Below, piece after piece: positions 57,422-64,000 of a stretch of DNA of 64,000 bases. Source of the DNA: Asterella californica (Eukaryota > Streptophyta > Marchantiopsida > Marchantiales > Aytoniaceae); the NCBI GenBank assembly GCA_036924285.1, contig JAYKYS010000008.1:15609001-15673000 (forward strand), read 5' to 3'. The position numbers and the translations under genes were made by a program. Below the pieces are notes generated by a model. It was not told the origin of the DNA and ran no database searches. It saw only the letters and a list, made by a program, of their open reading frames with translations. Numbering within the stretch: the stretch's first letter is position 1; the number at the start of each line of letters is the position of its first letter.

Positions 57422-59794
57422 AGCCTTCAGCTCACAGTAAGTGCATGTGGCTTAGTGCAACAGATTTTCAAGTATGTCGATGCATCCTCGAGGGTTGGTA
57501 TTACCGCAGCAGAATTGACCGAGGTCAAACCCTTCCTCAAGGAGTTGGGTCTCGACTTCTTCCGGTGGGATTAGAACTTCGCCGACGAGGGTCTTCTGGA
57601 GGAGGTTTGGACAGCTTTACCGCCTCGCAACCGTGTACCTGCGAAGGCAAGAGTAGCTCGAGGAAGACCATCTTCCTGGACTGAAGATTGGTGGCGCAGG
57701 GCCTTCCACAGGTCAGAATCCGTGGACCGAGGTTATTGGCTCGAGAAGAAGATCTTACCCAAGATCGTGAGTGAGTGACATGTGTCAGGAAGCACAACTT
57801 GCCTCTTCATGGAGGACAGGCAGGGAAAGAACGGATGGAAGGTAGAATCTTATCGGGAGCCGAAGAAACGACTTCTGGCGAAGCTGTTTCTGCATCTCTT
57901 TCCCAAGGGGAAATCGCAGAAGACGAGGTACCTTGGAGATCAAGACGTGGAGTTCCTGGAAGCAGTATGCGCGGAAGGAGTGCCCGTCAACTGGGGCGCA
58001 TTCTTCCACGCATATGTACAGGCGGAGCTAGCGTACTTAGGTACCTCGGCAGGAGGACACTTGACACCTTTTCTCTGTTACCTGTACGTAGCCATGGAGG
58101 ATCTCATGGAAGATCAGTTGGTGAAGTATGGACCAACAGGGCAGCATGAGGCGAAGGAGGAGACCTCGGAAGAAGACGACCGAGCAGCAGCCGTAACTCC
58201 CCCTCCCACTCTGATGCCGCAGCTGAGGCCCGGCATTCATCAGAAGACGCTTCTAGTGAGAGAAGATGACTCCAATGGGTCGAAAGACGCCACTCCTCCG
58301 AGCAAGATGGGTCCTAGAAGTGTACCTAGGAAGACCACCTCCCTCATTCATTCGGGATCGGAGTCTGACTCGCAGGAAGAGCCGCTGAGTACCCGACCGG
58401 AGCAGAAGACCGCTTCTGCAACATCAGGGAGTCTTCCGAAGACTCCAAAAGACGAAGGATGGATGGATACTCCTATTGCAATGCGAGGAAGCGCAGTAAA
58501 GAGGACCGCTTCTACCATATGGAGAGATCTTCCACCTCGGAAGATGAGAAGAGTAGCTTCTTCTCGTGCGCAGAAGCTGAAAATCATAGTGGTGGAAGAG
58601 GCATCTTTGCCTCTAGAAGACAAGGTCGACACCTCCGATCTTTATTGTGGAGATGAACATGTCTTCCGCAGGAAGAAGACTGGAAGAGTTTAGTGCCTTC
58701 TTCCACTCAGAGATCCAGCCAGCTATGGAGTTGCTGGAGAAGAGAGCGAAGGCTCAGGAGAAGCCATTACAGCCTGGATTCGGTCTGCGCACCCTGATGC
58801 GTCAGGAAGAAGAGCAGAAGAAGACAGAAGCGCTGGAAGCTAGTCTCCGCACCACAAAAAAGCTCGCAGCGAGGTACAAGACGGAAGCAGCCGCTTCTGC
58901 CAAGGAGCTGACCCAACTGAAGAAGAGCAACCAAGAGTTGCAGGCACGTTTACAGCAGCGCGACCAAGAGATTCTCCGAGTGCGGGGGAAGATCACCGCC
59001 CTCGTAGAGGAGAAGACAGGATGAAAGACGCAGCGGAAAGCCGCAGAAGCGCGAGTTGCAGCCGAGAAGATGCAGCGAGAAGTAGCGGAAGCTCGTGCGC
59101 AGGAGATACTAGCACAGTCGGTGAAAGCGCTTCGGAGGAAGTTCAACTTCACCACGGGTAGGAAGTTGCTTACCTTGGCTAGAGAGTGGGACGATGAGTC
59201 CAAGACGATGTTGGTAGAGTGCAAGGAGAGTATGTTCCGGTACTTGGATAGGTAGATAGAGGAGGTGAAGACACTCTATGGACTTCCCTCGACTCCGTCA
59301 CCGGTGACTACATATTCCCAAGTCTTATTACCATCGATCGGTGCCGACATGGAGAAGGAGGAGTTCGACCTCGCTGTGCACTTGGTAGTGACAGCGTTGG
59401 AAGCCGAGAAGACTCCGAAAGAAACCCCGGAAGACAATATGTCTTCTGGAAGACAGGAAGAAGAACCGTCTTCCCAGGTATTCCGCGTGGAGAGAGCGAC
59501 TTCCTCGGACCCCTATGAGGCCACCATGGTCCCTAGTACCGAACTAATGCTCCAGAAGAGCGAGTAAGCACCACTCGACTCCGCTTCTCAGAAGACGCTT
59601 CTGTCTTCCGAAGCCGAAGCAGAAGTCAAGGAAGAAGCAGCAGCAGCGACAGCAAGGTCAGCGAAGAACGATGAGGAGGAAGCCACCTCAGTGTTACCCG
59701 AGGTGTTCGCAGGGCTTCCTAGCTTATCAGAAGCTGCGTTAGGAGCTCCGGTAGGAGCAGATCAAGAAGAGATTGCCTCCGAGCAATCAGAGTA
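57422..59794 (+). pseudogene. Decayed retroelement-type ORF with C-terminal coiled coil
   Basis: A continuous protein can be followed through six interruptions: TAG 57572-57574, TGA 57776-57778, a frameshift between 58647 and 58693, then TGA 59022-59024, TAG 59253-59255 and TAA 59565-59567, ending at 59792-59794. The first part reads ELTEVKPFLKELGLDFF, SSWTEDWWRRAFHRSE, VPVNWGAFFHAYVQAELAYL and PFLCYLYVAMEDL, reminiscent of the uncharacterised proteins annotated as putative plant transposon proteins. A low-complexity linker follows, then a long coiled coil (about 58780-59240) and an acidic tail. No protease, RT or integrase follows. Assignment to a gag-like retroelement protein is an inference; a host origin is not excluded. 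Confidence 0.5.
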
Positions 59795-61320
59795 GATAGT
59801 AACCACAACCGACGTTGACATTTCTAAACTTAGTAGGACCGAACATGCTATCTTAAGGGTGGCAGTTTTCAGCGTAAATTTAGTTAGGATACCATGTGGC
59901 AGCATAGGTAGCGTAGGAATCGCAAAGTAGAGGGCTAAACCGGAAAAGGGAACGGCTTGCATGTGGGATGGCAGCCTTCTGACAGCGCTCATCTCTCTCT
60001 GGTGGTCGTCTCCTCTGTTTTCTCGTGGTAGATTCATAAGTAGGATCGAAGAGTAAGAAATTCAGTTCTTCATACAAACAAACATTTTACGGTGTAGACT
60101 CATGACACATTAGACAGAGTGTACACATTTGAAAGACGCACTAAGTACGTTGTTGTGTACTGTGCGCACACACACTACACCCGATGTTTGAGACATACAA
60201 ATAGACTGGGATTATACCAGAGGGGTCTGCATGCTCGTTACCAGCAGTGGTTCGAAGATGTAGATGGAGGTAGTGGACAGTTTAGGAAATGGGAACGGCA
60301 TCATTGTGCAGTCCTGTTGGCTAGACTGGTGTGTCGAGGAGTAGGAGCAAGAAGTAGAGGGAGTGAGCTTCCCAATGCCAATGTGACTTCTTCTCGGAGA
60401 ATGGATTGCTGATTTGAGTGCAGAAGCTTTGTCCATATCTTCTGGGTGGTGGATTTTCTTGGATTCACTCCCGATTGTGCATGAGAAGCGTTCTTCTTGA
60501 GTGACGGTGACTGTCAGCAGTTGTGCATATTCGCAGCTTGGCTCGTCCAGTAGAGCACTTCGGATCTACGTACGGATGGTCTTATGGGTAAGAGATCCCA
60601 GAAGACAAAGTAGTCGGAGCAGCGAGAGAAGAAGAAAGAAGCCTTCTTCTCACAACAGAAGACGACATCTTCAAGGAGAAGACGATGCAACTGTATGCAC
60701 GTTTGTTGTCTTTCTCCCCAAACTATTACAAGCAGGGATGGCTTGTTAGTCAAGATCCGGACTAAAAGCCTGTCGGAATCTTAATTTCTCCTTTTCATCT
60801 TGTTTTTTCTTGTTTGGATTTTCCCTTCTTCCCCATCTTGTCTCATCTTCCCCATCTTCTTACCTTCTTCTATTGAGCTTCCGTAAAGGTGAATGTCGTT
60901 GTAGTGCTGCAGAAAGACCATTTCCGTAGGCAGAAGCCTGGGAAGGCTACAGGGGGCATACACCATGTGATTAATCTAACCCGTTGGAATGTGAGAGAGA
61001 GTAAAGTATAACAGCCGTTGCTAGTCGACTTCTGCGAAGCAGGAATAGTCTTCTGGAGGTGTGAGAAGCCGAGTTGAACCCCCAGAAGCCGAGAATTGCT
61101 TCGAGAAGACGGTACTGAGAAGACCAGAAGAAGTGACCTGGAAGCAGGAAGCGTCTTCCCGAGCTTCTCTGTGAACAGTTGTGTGATATTTTAGTTAGTA
61201 GTTGTTTGTTTAGGTCCAGAGCACCTTTTGGCGAGTCTGGAAGACAGGTGGTTTTGTGAGAAGACGGGATTTCTAAACAAAATCCGTGTGTTTGAACAGA
61301 TCTTAGAACTTAGAGCAGCG
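59795..61320. other. Stretch between the coiled-coil ORF and the RT pseudogene
   Basis: No gene supported. GAAGAC words continue (60590-60690, 61030-61260). Short frames at 60119-60412 and 60501-60749 have no motif. Confidence 0.45.
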
Positions 61321-63574
61321 TTACTTGTGCAAATCCTCTGTGGGAACGATATCTTGTATACTAAATGAGCAAAAGGAGTAATCCTGCGACACTACATAAA
61401 AAAAGAAAAAGTGGTATCCCTGACGCCTCTCATGATAAGCTATGGCACAATCTCGAAGAAAGACGTCAAACTCCAAAGCTGTCGATCCGTATATCTCCAA
61501 GGCTAAAGGGATGAAGCGATGTCCCACCTGCCTACCTTTATACTTGGTCATCTTCGCTGCTGTCGCCATGCTTGCAACCCATCTTGAGAGATGAGTGATC
61601 ACATGTGTCGCCACTAAGCCTCGTGTCGGATCAATGACAACCACATCTGCCATTGAGACCTGATCCTCCCTCATCATGTACAGCTCAGCTCTCACTGATC
61701 CTCCCGTCTGAAGAGCATACCAACGCTCTTTCCATGTCATGTGATCGCTCTCCCATGCTAAGATAAACTTGACGTCCCTGATGACATCATGAGTAGCTAT
61801 CCGCTCTCCATCGTGAGGACAACGAGCAAGATGACGACCCAAGGTGTCCAGCGAGACACCGCACTCGCAGGTGGACAGTGTCGAAGCAACAGGCTGGACC
61901 AAGCCTAAGCGGAACCTCATTGCTGTAGAGAAGATAGTCGGTGTGAGTCGGAACACTCTGTTGCAAGGTCGAGCTAGGAGTCAAGAGCCTGCACCCTTGT
62001 CCGAACAAGAGCAGAGTCGAGCTCTAGTATCCCACTAAGAGCGCATGGAGAACCTACTCGAAGTGATATCCAGTCAGAGAGGACTGTAGTCCGTGAGATC
62101 TAGCGATAGCTAGGATATCGAATCGAGGGTGTGCCTCACGTGTCTCAAGAGTCAAACTATCTCTTGCTTCACGGAGAAACATCTATAGTAGGTAAGAACC
62201 ATCCTCCAGTTCTCTCAAATAGCTCCCAGAAACAGAGCCAAGGTGCTAAGAGGACCCAACTACTCAAAAAGGCTGCTGGAGTAGTCTCCTCCATGGATAA
62301 TAAGCCCACCCCGCCACATGATATCGACAAAGATGTCTGCCTCCGTGCGAGAGTTCCTGTCACGCAATCAAAGGTCCTCGGTCTTACGATGTCGTCAACA
62401 TCTCCATGATCCTCCTATCAAACTCTCTAAGGCGTGAGATGAAGATAAGAGATGGAGGTACTGTGCGGAGAAGTAACTAGGACGACGTGCAATGAAAGAA
62501 GAAAGGATACCAAAGGCAACATGTGGGTCCTCTAACAAATGGAGATCCTTGATATGCAAAACGTCCTCCGCAAAGACAACATCTAAGAACCGGGAGACAA
62601 AGTCCTCTATACCTACGGGTATTCTGAGGATGTGTAAACCATCTCTAGGTGTATCAAATCCCTTTGAGAGCCGGAGGTCTGACGGTATACTTATGAGCTA
62701 AGCCTTGCACTCTAACACCTTCACTCTCAGCCCTACCAAGGTCAACTGAGAGACGAGGTGATCAAAGACAACACAGACTTGGTCTGCCGGACCTACGATG
62801 TGCGTATCATCAGCTAGATATGGAAAAACACAACCTGGAGAAGTCAAGGTGATGGCCAGGAGAGCTCTATAGTGAGCTAAGACAAAGAGAGGTCCATCGA
62901 AAAAGTCTCCTTGATGAATACCTGCAGCGGAGCTGATGACTGTGCTGGTAATAAAGAGGGGAGGAAGAACCATAGAACGATCGCACGAAGGGAACGAGAC
63001 TCGTCATCCATGAGCTCCCTAAACATAGAAGTATGAGAAACGCTATTAAAAACATTTTCCACGTCCACTTGTAAGACAACCCAATCGGTATGGATGTCCA
63101 AGAGAACCTTAGTGTCGAAAGACACAGACTCACAACCTCTAGTTGTCGCAACTCCAAACTGATATGGACAAAGGTGATCTTGAAAAATATCTCGAAGCTG
63201 AAGGACAATGATACGATTGATAAGTCGTAAGAGAATCTCATCGATAGCTATCGGTCGAATCCATCCATCATCATTCGTCAATGGTCAAAAGTCTAGCTGT
63301 CCCCAGTACTTGAGCTTGGACTGAGAAATATGTTCTTGAGCTACTACTGCCGCTACCTAAAAAAGCTCCGTGAAACCACTAGAGGGATCGTCTGTCTGAA
63401 AAAATCCAGTATGGGCTCGTAGACCATCCTAGACAGACCTCCAGAAGATAGACGTGGAGCTATACACAAGACCTGGACAGACAAAGATCTATCGAGACGT
63501 AATGGCTCCTCATGCTGATAGTCCTGAACCTCAGGTGGTGGAGGATCACCCGGTGGAGAGTGAAAGAAACGCAA
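61321..63574 (-). pseudogene. Non-LTR-type reverse transcriptase, heavily decayed
   Basis: On the reverse strand pieces in several frames give, in order: GGLSRMVYEPILDFFRQ (63400-63440), DDGWIRPIAIDEILLRLINR with CPYQFGVATTRGCE and VVLQVDVENVFNSVS (63281-63040), GIHQGDFFDGPLFVLAHYRALL and FPYLADDTHIVGP (62930-62760, ADD being the RT active site), a thumb-like region (to 62420), and STCECGVSLDTLGRHLARCPHDGERIATHDVIRDV (61880-61780). This order is that of LINE-like reverse transcriptases found in many plant and other eukaryote genomes. Several stops between 62420 and 61960 and frame changes near 62930 show decay. No poly(A) end or target duplication could be identified. Confidence 0.8.
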
Positions 63575-64000
63575 CGCATCGATTGTCTATAAAGGATGCA
63601 ATCCTCTAGCAGCTATACTATACTCTCCAACCTGACTTAACATCCTACAACATCGTATGCGGACAGAAGATGAGACATCACGTGTAGAGGAAGACTCGCT
63701 CTTATCTCGTACCGCACTTACTGATTCCTCCTGTAAGACTGTCTAATCACCTTCACGGAATCTCTGACGACGGATCGTCACCTCCCGCTGTCCTCCTCTG
63801 CCACCTTGAGTATAACGAAGACATCAACGAGGAAGTAGGAGGAAAAGTAACCACGCCGCCTCGTCCTTGATATTCTGTGCCAACGTGTCGAGGAGTAGAC
63901 GGAATGCCTGCCTCATCTCGTCATGAAGAGCACGAGGTAACTGATGGAACAAACACGGACAAGAGAAACTCGTCTCAAACAATCTCAGAACAGTGTCAGA
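63575..64000. other. Window end, probably further decayed retroelement sequence
   Basis: No motif recognised. The reverse strand should hold the region N-terminal to the reverse transcriptase if the element extends that far. Confidence 0.35.

Noticed and set aside
57494..57510. Possible primer-binding site (TTGGTATTACCGCAG) ahead of the coiled-coil ORF
   Set aside because: It matches the initiator-Met site only at its first bases and falls inside the traceable coding frame.

Overview
The window looks like nuclear DNA of a land plant. Spliced genes with GT-AG introns, a chromodomain Ty3/gypsy element and a Ty1/copia element with initiator-Met-type primer sites, a Mutator-like (MULE) transposon, and fragments of plant-type L-gulonolactone oxidase, MAP65 and a chloroplast-type aldo-keto reductase all point that way. 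A non-flowering plant is possible but I cannot show it. No intact ordinary host gene is present: the window is mostly nested or abutting mobile elements plus broken host-gene pieces.

Layout. 1-6433: young chromodomain gypsy element (forward), 5' LTR cut by the window edge, one long gag-pol frame. 6434-22455: AT-rich, nearly gene-free, with one broken coding remnant, a short tandem repeat and a tiny poly(A) insertion with target duplications. 22456-23933: L-gulonolactone-oxidase pseudogene between inverted repeats. 23993-33095: a 9.1 kb MULE with about 173-bp terminal inverted repeats and a 10-bp (or 12-bp) target duplication. 33553-37300: 3' part of a MAP65 gene (reverse), tRNA-Ser(GCU)-like copies, and the 3' part of an aldo-keto reductase gene (forward, broken). 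38951-44133: degenerate copia element (reverse) with a GAGAC target duplication. 44456-54601: an unrecognised ORF split by an 8.8 kb gypsy element (45296-54067, reverse); removing the element and one GGCC copy restores the reading frame. 57422-59794: a decayed coiled-coil ORF in a region rich in the word GAAGAC. 61321-63574: a decayed non-LTR reverse transcriptase (reverse).

The most unusual part is the MULE. It carries a broken MURA/SWIM transposase gene, two divergent copies of a protein resembling the C-terminal zinc-ribbon/OB domain of replication protein A (one intact, one with a single in-frame TGA), and a spliced gene of unknown function whose exons join in phase. Two of that gene's introns hold arrays of about 15 and 11 short palindromes built on GGCGAAACA...TGTTTCGCC. 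I know of no described element with this combination.
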